NCBI RefSeq assembly: GCF_001570425.1
Contig: NZ_BCSX01000049.1
Coordinates: 1-64,000 of the forward strand
Length of the DNA stretch: 64,000 bases
Origin: Mycolicibacterium brisbanense
Lineage (GTDB): Bacteria; Actinomycetota; Actinomycetes; Mycobacteriales; Mycobacteriaceae
Direction: 5' to 3'
The translations under genes and the position numbers were made by a program. Positions 19,136-27,824 of this stretch are shown piece after piece. The stretch's first letter is position 1. Each line of letters starts with the position of its first letter. The notes beneath the pieces were generated by a model. That model was given only the letters and a program-made list of their open reading frames with translations. It was not told the DNA's origin and ran no database searches.

Positions 19136-19885
19136 TTACCGGGTGGTGTAGCCCCCGTTGGCGAAGATGGTCTGCCCGTTGATCCAGTGCCCTTCACCGG
19201 CAAGGAACACCACGAGCGGGGCGATGTCGGTGATCTCGGTCAACCGGTTGCCCATGGCCTGCGACTTGTGGAACTCGACGCGCTCGGGAGTCTCCTGCGG
19301 ATAGAAGAACGGCGTGTCCATCGGCCCGGGAGCGACGTTGTTGACGTTGATTCCGCGCACGCCGAATTCCTTGGACGCCGCGCGGGTGAAGTGCTCGACA
19401 GGGCTCTTCGAGCCGGCATACGTCGAATAGCCGTCCGTGTAGGCCGCCAGCAGCGCGGTCACGATGGTGACCACCGAACCGTTGTCGTTAAGCCGCTTCC
19501 CGGCCTGCTGCAGGAAGAAGTAGGCCGCCTTGGCGTTGATGTCGAACATCGAATCGTATTCGGCCTCAGTGGTTTCCACGAACGGCTTGCGCAGCACCTT
19601 GCCCACGGTGTTGATCGCGATGTCGACGCTGCCGAATGCATCGACAGCCGCGTCGAAGAGCTTCTCGACATTGGCGGGCACGGTCAGATCGCCCTGCACT
19701 TTGATCGCCTTCACGCCGGCGTCCTTCACCGCGGCCACGGTCTTGTCGGCGTCGGCCTCGGTGGACGCGCTGTTGTAGTGGACGGCGACGTTGACGCCGC
19801 GTTCGGCGAGTGTGGTGCTGATGAGACCGCCCAGGTTCTTGGCGCCTGCGGCAACGATCGCGGATTTACCTTCGAGTTTGCTCAT
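19136..19885 (-). CDS. Short-chain dehydrogenase/reductase
   Basis: 249 residues, Rossmann-fold SDR. The cofactor loop reads AAGAKNLGG rather than the classical TGxxxGxG, INTVGK replaces NNAG, and the catalytic Tyr-Lys pair is in YSTYAGSK. ATG 19885 (MSKLEGKSAIV) is the natural start; a longer frame lacks a ribosome site. It faces a LysR gene across an 87-bp divergent region holding a palindrome, the usual layout for a LysR-controlled enzyme. The substrate is unknown. Confidence 0.85.
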   Translation of the reverse strand: MSKLEGKSAIVAAGAKNLGGLISTTLAERGVNVAVHYNSASTEADADKTVAAVKDAGVKAIKVQGDLTVPANVEKLFDAAVDAFGSVDIAINTVGKVLRKPFVETTEAEYDSMFDINAKAAYFFLQQAGKRLNDNGSVVTIVTALLAAYTDGYSTYAGSKSPVEHFTRAASKEFGVRGINVNNVAPGPMDTPFFYPQETPERVEFHKSQAMGNRLTEITDIAPLVVFLAGEGHWINGQTIFANGGYTTR

Positions 19886-19906
19886 GGTTCCGAGGCTAGC
19901 CAGCCG

Positions 19907-19920
19907 ACTCACAAATGAGT
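19907..19920. promoter_or_regulatory. Palindrome in the SDR/LysR divergent region
   Basis: ACTCA-CAAA-TGAGT, a perfect 5-bp inverted repeat 22 bp upstream of the SDR ATG. A separate TAAGCT -10 at 19961-19966 lies 6 nt before the LysR ATG. The palindrome is a plausible regulator site, though it is not the classical LysR T-N11-A layout. Confidence 0.4.
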
Positions 19921-19972
19921 AACGCAAAATTCTGATCTTTCGACAATCATCGCTTGTGGATAAGCTGGCGCG

Positions 19973-20878
19973 ATGAACGAGCGCATCCCCGACCTGCGGC
20001 GTTTACGTCATTTCATCGCGGTCGCCGATGCCGGGGGCTTCACCCGGGCCGCCGCCGAACTCCACCTGAGTCAGCAGGCGCTGAGCAGTTCGGTTGCTCA
20101 GCTGGAGAAAGAGCTCGCCACAACGCTGTTCGTCCGCGAGGGCCGGCGGGTTTCACTCACGCGAGCCGGTGAGTTGCTGCGCAGCGAGGGCCGTGTTCTG
20201 CTGGCCGCGGCCCACACGGTCTCCGAGCGCGTGCGCCAAGCTTCAGGCACCGACGAGGTCTACGTCGTCGGCCATACTCCCGCGCTCAGCGGTGCCGAGG
20301 TGTACACGCGGCTGGAACGGGCCATCACTGCCTACGCGAGCACGTCATTCACGTTCCGGCAGCTCTATCCCGATCAATTGGTCGACGCGGTGCTCGATGG
20401 CACGGTAGCGCTGGGCCTGCGCCGTGCCGTGGTGCCCACCAGCGAATTGGCCACCGCCGTCGTGGGATACGACCGAGTGCGCCTAGCCGTACGAGCCGAG
20501 CACCCGCTGGCAGGCCGCTCGATGGCCGATATCGCCGAGGTGGCCGGCGAGCGGATCGCCCTGTGGGCACCACCGGGCGCGTCCTACTACAGCGACTTCT
20601 TGATGGGCGCGTGCCGCCGCGCCGGATTCGAACCCGACTACGTGGTGAGCCGGGTCCAGGGCGCCGCCACCGTCGCCGCGCCGCTCACCACCGGTGCGGT
20701 CGCGTTCGTGACGACACCGGCCGGTCCCGCCATGGCCGGACGAGTGGCGGTCATCGACCTGGATCCGCCGTTGCTGGTGCCCATCCAAGCGCTCTGGCAG
20801 CGCCACACCGCGTCCGCGGTACGCGATGCCATCCTCGCCGATGATCCGCTCTCACCGGTCGAGAATCGCGGAAAGTGA
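19973..20878 (+). CDS. LysR-family transcriptional regulator
   Basis: 301 residues. The N-terminal winged helix-turn-helix is typical: LRRLRHFIAVADAGGFTRAA then LHLSQQALSSSVAQLEKEL, residues 5-60. The remainder is the periplasmic-binding-like effector domain (from about residue 85). It is transcribed divergently from the SDR gene and probably controls it and itself. TAAGCT lies 6 nt before the ATG, suggesting a leaderless mRNA. Its 3' end overlaps the convergent monooxygenase pseudogene by 27 bp. Confidence 0.9.
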   Translation: MNERIPDLRRLRHFIAVADAGGFTRAAAELHLSQQALSSSVAQLEKELATTLFVREGRRVSLTRAGELLRSEGRVLLAAAHTVSERVRQASGTDEVYVVGHTPALSGAEVYTRLERAITAYASTSFTFRQLYPDQLVDAVLDGTVALGLRRAVVPTSELATAVVGYDRVRLAVRAEHPLAGRSMADIAEVAGERIALWAPPGASYYSDFLMGACRRAGFEPDYVVSRVQGAATVAAPLTTGAVAFVTTPAGPAMAGRVAVIDLDPPLLVPIQALWQRHTASAVRDAILADDPLSPVENRGK

Positions 20879-22423
20879 TTGCCGCAGGGCGCTTTCCGGG
20901 TCGGAGGGCAGGCTCTCGGTACGCCAACCGACGAAGTCGTCGGGCCGGACCAACAGCGCACCGCCCGCACCGAGTCCCGTGTGCGCCGCGCCGTCGTCGC
21001 CCAGCGCATGCACCGTGACCTCGACCGCCAACGTGGCCGCCACACGCGTGGCCGCGGCCGTCCACGCCGCCAGATCCCCCGCGGTGAACAACGCGAAACC
21101 CGAACCGATCATGTCGAGGGTGGATACCCGCTTCCCGTCACCGGCGAGCCAGATGTGCGGCATGCGGGTGCCCGGTTGGCCGGTCAGCACGTCGACGAAG
21201 GTGACGGTACCTGGCGAAGCATCGTCGGAAACCACTGCAGCCGAATGGTATTGGTAGCCGAGCACCATGGTGAACAGCGGCGCCTCTTCGCCCGCGGGCA
21301 ACCCGGGTGTCGCACCCTCCAGCTTGAGCAAGGCCAGCGGTGGCCCGATGAGCGACTGGCGGGCGGCGAACCGGCCGATCGGATACCGCTCGTCGTGATA
21401 GGTCGCGAGCAGGCCCGGGCCGGCGATGCCGTGATGCACGGCCGCCAGTTTCCAGGCGAGGTTGTGCGCACTCTGGATCGCGGTGTTCGCGCCCCCGGCC
21501 TTGAACGGCGGCATGGTGTGCGCGGCGTCGCCCACGAGATAGGTGCGCCCAGTTCGGAATTGATCAGCCACCCGCTCGTAGGGCTGCCACGGTGCCACCT
21601 CGATGATCTCCACATCGGTCGGTTCGCCGATCGCGGCGTTGAGAACGTCGCGGCAGTATTCGGGGGTGAACTGCTCGGCGGATTCACCGCGCTCGGGCAG
21701 GTAGGTGGCTGGCTACATGCCGCGGTCGCCCTCGACGACCAGGAAAATGCCGTCCGCCTCGGCGTTGCGCACCTGGATCGCATCGCCCTCACCCAGCTCG
21801 GGCACCAGCGATCGCCAGGGAGCCCGAAAGTAGATGAACACCACGAAGATCGGCAGTGCCCCGTACCCCGACGTGCCGGTGCCGAGCATGGTCCGGATCG
21901 GGCTGTGCACGCCGTCGGCCGCGACCAGGTAGTCGGCGTGCACCGTCTCAGTGCCGGCCTCGCCCCGCAGCTCGGCGGTGACGCCGTCGGGCCCATCGGT
22001 GAAACCCACAAGGCTGGTGCCGTACCGAACCTGGCTCCCGCGCCGGCGAATATCGTTGAGCAGCATCGGTTCCAAGTGGCTCTGCGGACAGTACTGGGCC
22101 ACCGGTTCGGGACTGAGGCCGTCGAATACGGCGAAGATCGCGTCGACGTCCATGGCCGGCTCGGCCGACGGACTGTTCAGCGTCGGTTTGAGTACCACAC
22201 CGGTGACACCGTCGGCCACCGCGTGCACCTGGTCCCCCAAGCCCAGCGACCGCAGGATCTCGAGTGTGCGGAAGGTGATGTTGCGGGCCTTCGGGTAGAC
22301 GAAGGTCTCACGCCGCTTTTCCACCAGCATCGACTCAACGCCGTGCTGAGCCAAGAGATCCGCACAGGCCAGGCCTGCGACCCCTGCACCGACGATCAGC
22401 ACCGGGACTCGAACGTCGTTCAT
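20852..22423 (-). pseudogene. FAD-dependent aromatic hydroxylase with in-frame amber stop
   Basis: The frame 22423 to 20852 encodes about 523 residues of a PheA/TfdB-type flavin hydroxylase. The N-terminal FAD motif is LIVGAGVAGLACADLL, the DG motif YLVAADGVHS, and the GD motif YLVGDAAHTMPPFKAGG. It is interrupted by TAG at 21715-21713 after EGDRGM; reading continues in the same frame as PATYLPERGES with no shift, so one TGG-to-TAG change explains it. The downstream half contains the GD motif, so the N-terminal product alone should be inactive. Readthrough or sequencing error remain possible. The ATG has AGGAGG upstream and a perfect palindrome (22435-22460) sits in its promoter. Confidence 0.85.
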
Positions 22424-22434
22424 GGCCCCTCCTT

Positions 22435-22460
22435 TAGACGGAACTACTTAGTTCCGTCTA
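22435..22460. promoter_or_regulatory. Perfect 12-bp-arm operator upstream of the monooxygenase
   Basis: TAGACGGAACTA-CT-TAGTTCCGTCTA, symmetrical over 26 bp, begins 11 bp upstream of the monooxygenase ATG. Size and symmetry fit a TetR-family operator, and a tetR gene lies immediately upstream in the same orientation. A related half-site occurs before that tetR gene. Confidence 0.75.
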
Positions 22461-22497
22461 GTCTCACTGTCGCACTGCTGGCCGCCCCGCGCAACCG

Positions 22498-23118
22498 TCA
22501 GAGCCCCGGTGCACCGGCCAGCGGCAGGATCACGTCTTCGAGCACGCGCCGCACGAACACCCGGTCGATCGGCCGTCCGGTGATCACCCTCACCACGTTG
22601 AGACCCAGCGCGACGTCGGGTATCAGGCTCAGGTCGCGGCCGGGCGGGATCTCGCCGCGGGCCTGCGCATGGTCGAGCAGTAGCCGGATCATCTGACGCG
22701 GCGGGGACAGCACGAGATCATCGAGTGCGGCCGCGAGCACCGGATCGTGCATCGCGGCAGTCGCCACCCCGACGATCACCTTTATGGTGCTCAGTCCCGC
22801 GTCATCGAACTCGGGCACCGCAGCGACGAGTGCCTCGATGTCGCCGCGGAGGCTTCCCGTATCGGGCGGTTCGACCGACCCCTGACGTCGCCGCCAGTGC
22901 GCGATCGCGTCGGCGATCACCACGGGCTTCGACGGCCAGCGACGATAGATCGCGGCCTTGCCGACGCCGGCCCGCGCCGCGATGTCGTCCATGCTCAGCC
23001 GGTCATACCCCAGTTCGGCCACACCCTGCAGCGCCGCATCGAGAATGCCCGGATCGCGGGTGCGGTCCAGGCGCCCCGGGCTGCGTCGCGCGTTCGATGT
23101 CGGCGGGGCATCTGCCAT
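22498..23118 (-). CDS. TetR-family repressor
   Basis: 206 residues. The N-terminal helix-turn-helix reads MDDIAARAGVGKAAIYRRWPSKP, residues 43-65, a textbook TetR motif, followed by a variable helical ligand domain with a TetR_C-like RQMIRLLLDHAQARGE region. ATG 23118. It lies directly upstream of the broken flavin monooxygenase, whose promoter carries a 26-bp palindrome, and its own upstream region holds TAGTTCCGT, so it probably represses both. With the enzyme inactivated the inducer response may be without output. Confidence 0.9.
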   Translation of the reverse strand: MADAPPTSNARRSPGRLDRTRDPGILDAALQGVAELGYDRLSMDDIAARAGVGKAAIYRRWPSKPVVIADAIAHWRRRQGSVEPPDTGSLRGDIEALVAAVPEFDDAGLSTIKVIVGVATAAMHDPVLAAALDDLVLSPPRQMIRLLLDHAQARGEIPPGRDLSLIPDVALGLNVVRVITGRPIDRVFVRRVLEDVILPLAGAPGL

Positions 23119-23137
23119 GGCGAACCATCCTGTCGAT

Positions 23138-23152
23138 ACGGGTTAGTTCCGT
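23138..23152. promoter_or_regulatory. Related operator upstream of tetR
   Basis: ACGG-GTTAGTT-CCGT contains the half-site TAGTTCCGT (23144-23152) seen in the 22435-22460 palindrome. It lies 20 bp before the tetR ATG and suggests autoregulation. Confidence 0.5.
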
Positions 23153-23168
23153 GTCAATATACGCGCGA

Positions 23169-24731
23169 TCACACCCGGGCCAGGAACTCCGCGGCGGCCT
23201 CGGCGGCGAGCGCCCGGTCGCCGGCAACCAGCCCGATGCGGGTGCGGCGATCCAGGATGTCATCGACCGTCGCCGCGCCTTCGTGCGTCACCGCATACTC
23301 GAATTCCGCTCGGGTCACGTCGATTCCGTCGGCCACCCGCTCGGTCGGGCGATCGCAGCCGGCCTGAGCGACGACGTTGGGCGCCTCGGCTCCATAGCGG
23401 GCCACCAGGGACAGTGGCAGCTCCATCGGCGCGCGCAACGTCGACACCGGATTGGCCGGGGCACCGACCAGCGGCAGGTTGCGGGTGCGGCAGGCAGTGG
23501 CAGGCAAGCCGCGCAGCGCGACCGCGCGGTCGAGGACGTCCTGGGCCATGTAACGGTATTCGGTGAGCTTGCCGCCGATGACGCTGATGACACCGTTGGG
23601 TGATTCGACGACGGCATGCTCACGGGAGACGTCGGCGGTCCTGCTGTTGCCCTTGGTGCTCCTCACGTCCGCGGCCCTGCTCTCGATCAGCGGTCTCAGC
23701 CCCGCGTAGGCGCCCCGCACGTCTTCGGTGGTGAGTGTCGTGGCCAGTGCGGTGTTCACGGTGTCCAGCAGGAAGTCGATCTCACCCGGAGTCGGTTGCG
23801 GCACATCGGGTATGGGGCCAGGTGCGTCCTCGTCGGTAAGGCCCAGGTACACCCGGCCGAGCTGCTCGGGCATCGCGAAGACAAATCGGTTCAACTCCCC
23901 CGGTATCGGAACGGTCAGCGCCGCAGTCGGATTGCCGAAGGCCGCGGCATCGAACACCAGATGGGTACCGCGGCTCGGCCGCAGCGTGATGGACGGGTCC
24001 ACCTCGCCCGCCCAGACGCCTGCGGCGTTGATCACGGCACGGGCCTTCACGTCGAACGTCTCGCCCGTGACCTGCTCGGTGAGCGTGACCGAATCACCCT
24101 GCGCGCCGGTCGCGGCCAGCCGGGTCAGGATCCGGGCGCCGTGCTGGGCGGCTGTGCGCGCGACGGCGACCACCAGCCGGGCGTCATCGATGAGCTGACC
24201 GTCGTAGGCCAGCAATGCGCCGTCCAGACCATCGGTGCGCACCGTGGGTGCCAGTTCGACCGCACGGGCGGCATCCACCCGCCGCGACCGCGGCAATACC
24301 GTGGCGGAAGTTCCGGCGAGCCTGCGCAATCCGTCGCCCGCGGCGAACCCGGTGCGCACCAGAGCCCGCGACGACCGGCTCATCGAGGGCAACAGCGGCA
24401 CCAGCTGCGGCATGGCCTTCACCAGATGGGGAGCATTGCGGGTCATCAGAATTCCGCGTTCGATGGCACTGCGGCGAGCGATCCCGACGTTTCCCGTCGC
24501 GAGGTAGCGCAGCCCGCCGTGCACCAGTTTGGAGCTCCACCGGCTGGTGCCGAAGGCCAGATCGTGCTTTTCCACCAGGGCCACACTCAGCCCGCGGGTG
24601 GCGGCATCCAGCGCGATGCCCGCGCCGGTGATGCCGCCGCCGATGACGAGCACATCGACTTGCGCGTCATCGGCCAGTGCGGCGAGTTCGGTGACCCGGC
24701 GGGCCCGGTTGAGTGCGGCAGAGCGGGTCAT
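23169..24731 (-). CDS. glpD: Glycerol-3-phosphate dehydrogenase (FAD)
   Basis: 520 residues of the GlpD/GlpA family. It oxidises glycerol-3-phosphate to dihydroxyacetone phosphate at the membrane, passing electrons to menaquinone. The N-terminal FAD motif is VLVIGGGITGAGIALDAATRG, followed by LVEKHDLAFGTSRWSSKLVHGG, a GlpD signature. The C-terminal DAO_C domain is present. The ATG overlaps the upstream tetR stop (ATGA), giving a tetR-glpD operon. The order corresponds to Rv2250c-glpD1 in M. tuberculosis. Confidence 0.94.
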   Translation of the reverse strand: MTRSAALNRARRVTELAALADDAQVDVLVIGGGITGAGIALDAATRGLSVALVEKHDLAFGTSRWSSKLVHGGLRYLATGNVGIARRSAIERGILMTRNAPHLVKAMPQLVPLLPSMSRSSRALVRTGFAAGDGLRRLAGTSATVLPRSRRVDAARAVELAPTVRTDGLDGALLAYDGQLIDDARLVVAVARTAAQHGARILTRLAATGAQGDSVTLTEQVTGETFDVKARAVINAAGVWAGEVDPSITLRPSRGTHLVFDAAAFGNPTAALTVPIPGELNRFVFAMPEQLGRVYLGLTDEDAPGPIPDVPQPTPGEIDFLLDTVNTALATTLTTEDVRGAYAGLRPLIESRAADVRSTKGNSRTADVSREHAVVESPNGVISVIGGKLTEYRYMAQDVLDRAVALRGLPATACRTRNLPLVGAPANPVSTLRAPMELPLSLVARYGAEAPNVVAQAGCDRPTERVADGIDVTRAEFEYAVTHEGAATVDDILDRRTRIGLVAGDRALAAEAAAEFLARV

Positions 24732-25312
24732 GGCGCGAGGTATCCGTTCAGTGCGTGGGTCAGTTCACGAGCGAGCGCATCGGCATCGAGGATCGGCTCG
24801 ACCATCTGTGCCGACTGGATCGCCGACTGCGTGATCAGCAGGCACATGGTGGCGAGTTGACGCGGGTCGCCCCCGCGTACGCTGCCGTCTTCCTGCGCGA
24901 GTTTGAGTTCGCCGGCGACCGCGTCGATGAGGATCTGCTGGCTGGTGCCGAGTCGTTCGGCGATGTACACCATGGCCAGCTCAGGCGCGGTGTGCAGCAC
25001 CGCCATGATCACCTCGTCGTGCCGCAGGCGTTGTGCGACCTGAACGATACGGGCCACCAGGGCATCCCGACCGGGCCCTGGGCTGTCGACGTCGTCGAGC
25101 ACCCGCACGATCCGCGCGGTGAGCAGCGCGGCCAGGATCGAGCGGGTGTCCGGGAAGCGGCGGTAGACGGTCGGCCGGCTGACCCCGGCCCGGCGGGCGA
25201 TTTCAGCCAAGGTGACGCGGTCGATGCCGTATGCCAGTACACAGCTGGCGGCCGCGTCGAGGATCCGGTCGCCCAGAGACTCCCCCGCCGCATCGTTACT
25301 GATTGACATCAT
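24728..25312 (-). CDS. TetR-family regulator of the glpD region
   Basis: 194 residues. The helix-turn-helix is VTLAEIARRAGVSRPTVYRR FPDT in sequence order near residues 27-50 (written with a break). The start is ATGATG at 25312/25309. TACAGT lies 7 nt before the first ATG on the minus strand, so transcription may be leaderless. Divergent from the AgpS-like gene across only 17 bp, it probably represses both directions by occupying the shared promoter. Corresponds to Rv2250c by position. Confidence 0.9.
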   Translation of the reverse strand: MMSISNDAAGESLGDRILDAAASCVLAYGIDRVTLAEIARRAGVSRPTVYRRFPDTRSILAALLTARIVRVLDDVDSPGPGRDALVARIVQVAQRLRHDEVIMAVLHTAPELAMVYIAERLGTSQQILIDAVAGELKLAQEDGSVRGGDPRQLATMCLLITQSAIQSAQMVEPILDADALARELTHALNGYLAP

Positions 25313-25329
25313 GTGTAATACTGTAACGC
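25313..25329. promoter_or_regulatory. 17-bp bidirectional leaderless promoter
   Basis: Only GTGTAATACTGTAACGC separates the two divergent ATGs. TACTGT (25319-25324, plus) and TACAGT (25325-25320, minus) are overlapping -10 hexamers, 5 nt and 7 nt from their respective start codons. The -35 regions must therefore lie inside the coding sequence of the opposite gene. TGTAA occurs twice in direct repeat and may be the TetR contact. Confidence 0.6.
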
Positions 25330-26931
25330 ATGACGCGCCCGGCTGAGCAGCTTCTGCCCCCGATGAAATGGAATGCCTGGGGCGACCCCCAGGCAGCCAA
25401 ACCCCTGTCCGACGGGATTCGAGCCCTGCTGCACCAGGCCCTCGGCGTCGGCGAAATCCAGATGCCCGAGCTCACCGCCGAAGCGGTCCGGCTCCGGCCG
25501 TCGGCGCTCGACGAGACGCACCGCGCCGCACTGGCAGCGATCGTCGGCGCGTCGCACTGCGCGACCGACGACACCTCCCGGCTGCTGCATGCCGGCGGCA
25601 AGTCGACCCTGGACCTGTTGCGCCGCAAGCATTCCGAACCACAGGATGCTCCCGACGCCGTGCTGCTGCCCGGTTCCGAGGACGAGATCGCCGAGCTTCT
25701 CGCCTACTGTTCGGCCCAGCGCATCGCGGTCGTCCCGTTCGGCGGCGGCACCAGCGTGGTCGGCGGGTTGGATCCGGTGCGCGGAGACCTCAGCGCTGTC
25801 ATCACACTCGACCTGCGCCGCCTGAACCGGTTGATCGGCCTCGACGAGGTGTCCGGCGAGGCCGAGCTGGAGGCCGGCGTCACGGGCCCTGATGCGGAGA
25901 GAATGCTTGGTGCACACGGGTTTTCACTCGGGCATTTCCCGCAGAGTTTCCAGTTCGCCAGCATCGGCGGATTCGCCGCCACCCGCTCCTCGGGTCAGGA
26001 CTCGGCAGGCTACGGCCGGTTCGACGACATGGTCCGCGGGGTGCGGGCGGTGACGCCTGCCGGTGTGCTGGATCTCGGGCGTGCCCCCGCGTCTGCGGCC
26101 GGGCCGGATCTGCGCCAACTCGTCGTGGGTTCCGAAGGCGTGCTCGGGATCATCACCCGGGTGCGGGTGCGGGTTCACCCCGTTCCTGAGTCCACCCGCT
26201 ACGAGGCGTGGTCGTTTCCCGACTTCGCCACCGGCGCGGCCGCGCTGCGCGCCGTCACCCAGACCGGGACCGGCCCTACCGTGATCCGGTTGTCCGACGA
26301 GGTCGAGACGGGCGTGAACCTGGCCACCACCGAAAGCATCGGCGAGCAGAGCATCACCGGCGGCTGCCTGGCCATCACGGTGTTCGAGGGCACCGCGGCC
26401 CATGCCGAGAGTCGCCATGTCGAGACGCGCGCCGTGCTGGAACAACACGGCGGGACGTCGCTGGGTGAGGCCCCGGCCCGCGCGTGGGAGCACGGCCGGT
26501 TCGGGGCGCCGTACCTGCGGGATTCCCTGCTGTCCGCCGGAGCGCTGTGCGAGACGCTCGAGACCGCGACCAATTGGTCCAATGTCGCGGCGTTGAAAGC
26601 CGCTGTCACCGAAGCGTTGACGACCGCACTCGCACCGGCTCTGGTGATGTGCCACATATCGCACGTCTACCCCACCGGAGCCTCGCTGTACTTCACCGTC
26701 GTCGCCGCCCAGCACGGCAATCCGATCGAGCAGTGGCAGGCCGCCAAGGCCGCGGCCAGCGATGCCATGCTGCGCGCCGGAGGCACCATCACCCACCATC
26801 ACGCGGTCGGCTCCGATCACCGGCCGTGGATGGGAGCCGAGATCGGCGATCTCGGTGTGGAGGTGCTGCGCGCCGTCAAGCGCACCCTTGACCCGGCCGG
26901 AATCCTCAACCCGGGCAAGCTGATTCCGTGA
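25330..26931 (+). CDS. FAD-binding oxidase, AgpS/alkyl-DHAP synthase-like
   Basis: 533 residues of the VAO/PCMH flavoprotein family. The FAD-binding domain spans the first half: VVPFGGGTSVVGGLDP, then GFSLGHFPQSFQFASIGGF and RSSGQDSAGYGRFDDMV. The C-terminus carries THHHAVGSDHRPW, the conserved His-rich active-site region of alkyldihydroxyacetonephosphate synthases and FAD lactate oxidases. It resembles Rv2251 and Rv3107c. Location with glpD and a lipid kinase suggests ether-lipid or glycerol-phosphate metabolism, which is inference. An internal ATG at 25363 (MKWNAWGDPQ) is an alternative start. Its TGA overlaps the next gene's GTG. Confidence 0.88.
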   Translation: MTRPAEQLLPPMKWNAWGDPQAAKPLSDGIRALLHQALGVGEIQMPELTAEAVRLRPSALDETHRAALAAIVGASHCATDDTSRLLHAGGKSTLDLLRRKHSEPQDAPDAVLLPGSEDEIAELLAYCSAQRIAVVPFGGGTSVVGGLDPVRGDLSAVITLDLRRLNRLIGLDEVSGEAELEAGVTGPDAERMLGAHGFSLGHFPQSFQFASIGGFAATRSSGQDSAGYGRFDDMVRGVRAVTPAGVLDLGRAPASAAGPDLRQLVVGSEGVLGIITRVRVRVHPVPESTRYEAWSFPDFATGAAALRAVTQTGTGPTVIRLSDEVETGVNLATTESIGEQSITGGCLAITVFEGTAAHAESRHVETRAVLEQHGGTSLGEAPARAWEHGRFGAPYLRDSLLSAGALCETLETATNWSNVAALKAAVTEALTTALAPALVMCHISHVYPTGASLYFTVVAAQHGNPIEQWQAAKAAASDAMLRAGGTITHHHAVGSDHRPWMGAEIGDLGVEVLRAVKRTLDPAGILNPGKLIP

Positions 26932-27824
26932 GCATCAGCCGCGTCACGGTGCTGACCAATCCGCTGTCCGGGCACGGCAACGCACCGCACGCCGCCGAAC
27001 GCGCCGTCGCCCGGTTTCAGCGGCAAGGCCTTGACGTGTGCGCCATCGTCGGCACCGACGCCCAGCACGCCCGCCGTCTGGTCCGCGAGTCCCTCGACGC
27101 CGGCACCGACGCCCTCGTGGTGGTCGGTGGTGACGGCGTGATCTCGCTGGCCCTGCAGGAGTTGGCCCAGGGCAGCGTGCCGCTCGGCATCGTCCCGGCC
27201 GGCACCGGGAACGATCACGCCCGCGAATTCAGGCTGCCAACAGGCGATCCCGAGGCCGCGGCCGACGTGATCGTCGCCGGCCGCACCGAGACCATCGATC
27301 TGGGCCGCATCGTCGACAGCTCGGGCGTGGTGAAGTGGTTCGGCACCGTGATGGCTGCCGGGTTCGACTCGCTGGTCAGTGATCGCACCAACCGCATGAC
27401 ATGGCCGCACGGCCGGATGCGCTACAACGTGGCCATGGTCGCCGAGTTGTCGAAGCTGCGGCTGCTGCCGTTCCGGCTGGCCTTCGACGACGGGCCGGAG
27501 GTCGCCACCGACCTGACTCTGGCGGCCTTCGGCAACACCCGTAGCTATGGCGGCGGCATGTTGATCTGCCCGGGCGCCGATCACTCTGACGGTCTGCTGG
27601 ATGTCACCATGGCGCATTCGGCGTCGCGTACCAAGCTGATTCGCTTGTTCCCCACGGTGTTCAAGGGCACGCACGTCAACCTGCCCGAAATCACCACCAA
27701 GCGAGCCGCGACCGTGCACGTCGACTGCCCCGGCATCAACGCCTACGCCGACGGGGATTTCGCTGCGGCCCTTCCGGTCACGGTGTCCGCGGTACCGCAC
27801 GCGGTGCGGATCCTCGTGCCCTAG
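26928..27824 (+). CDS. Diacylglycerol/lipid kinase (Rv2252-like)
   Basis: 298 residues of the DAGK catalytic family. VVGGDGVISLALQEL contains the invariant GGDG nucleotide-binding motif, followed by GIVPAGTGNDHAREF, also conserved in DgkB/YegS-type kinases. It phosphorylates diacylglycerol to phosphatidic acid, and the M. tuberculosis orthologue has been linked to PIM biosynthesis. GTG 26928 overlaps the preceding stop (GTGA), so it is coupled to the AgpS-like gene. Its TAG shares CTAG 27821-27824 with the stop of the convergent tetR. Confidence 0.92.
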   Translation: MSISRVTVLTNPLSGHGNAPHAAERAVARFQRQGLDVCAIVGTDAQHARRLVRESLDAGTDALVVVGGDGVISLALQELAQGSVPLGIVPAGTGNDHAREFRLPTGDPEAAADVIVAGRTETIDLGRIVDSSGVVKWFGTVMAAGFDSLVSDRTNRMTWPHGRMRYNVAMVAELSKLRLLPFRLAFDDGPEVATDLTLAAFGNTRSYGGGMLICPGADHSDGLLDVTMAHSASRTKLIRLFPTVFKGTHVNLPEITTKRAATVHVDCPGINAYADGDFAAALPVTVSAVPHAVRILVP

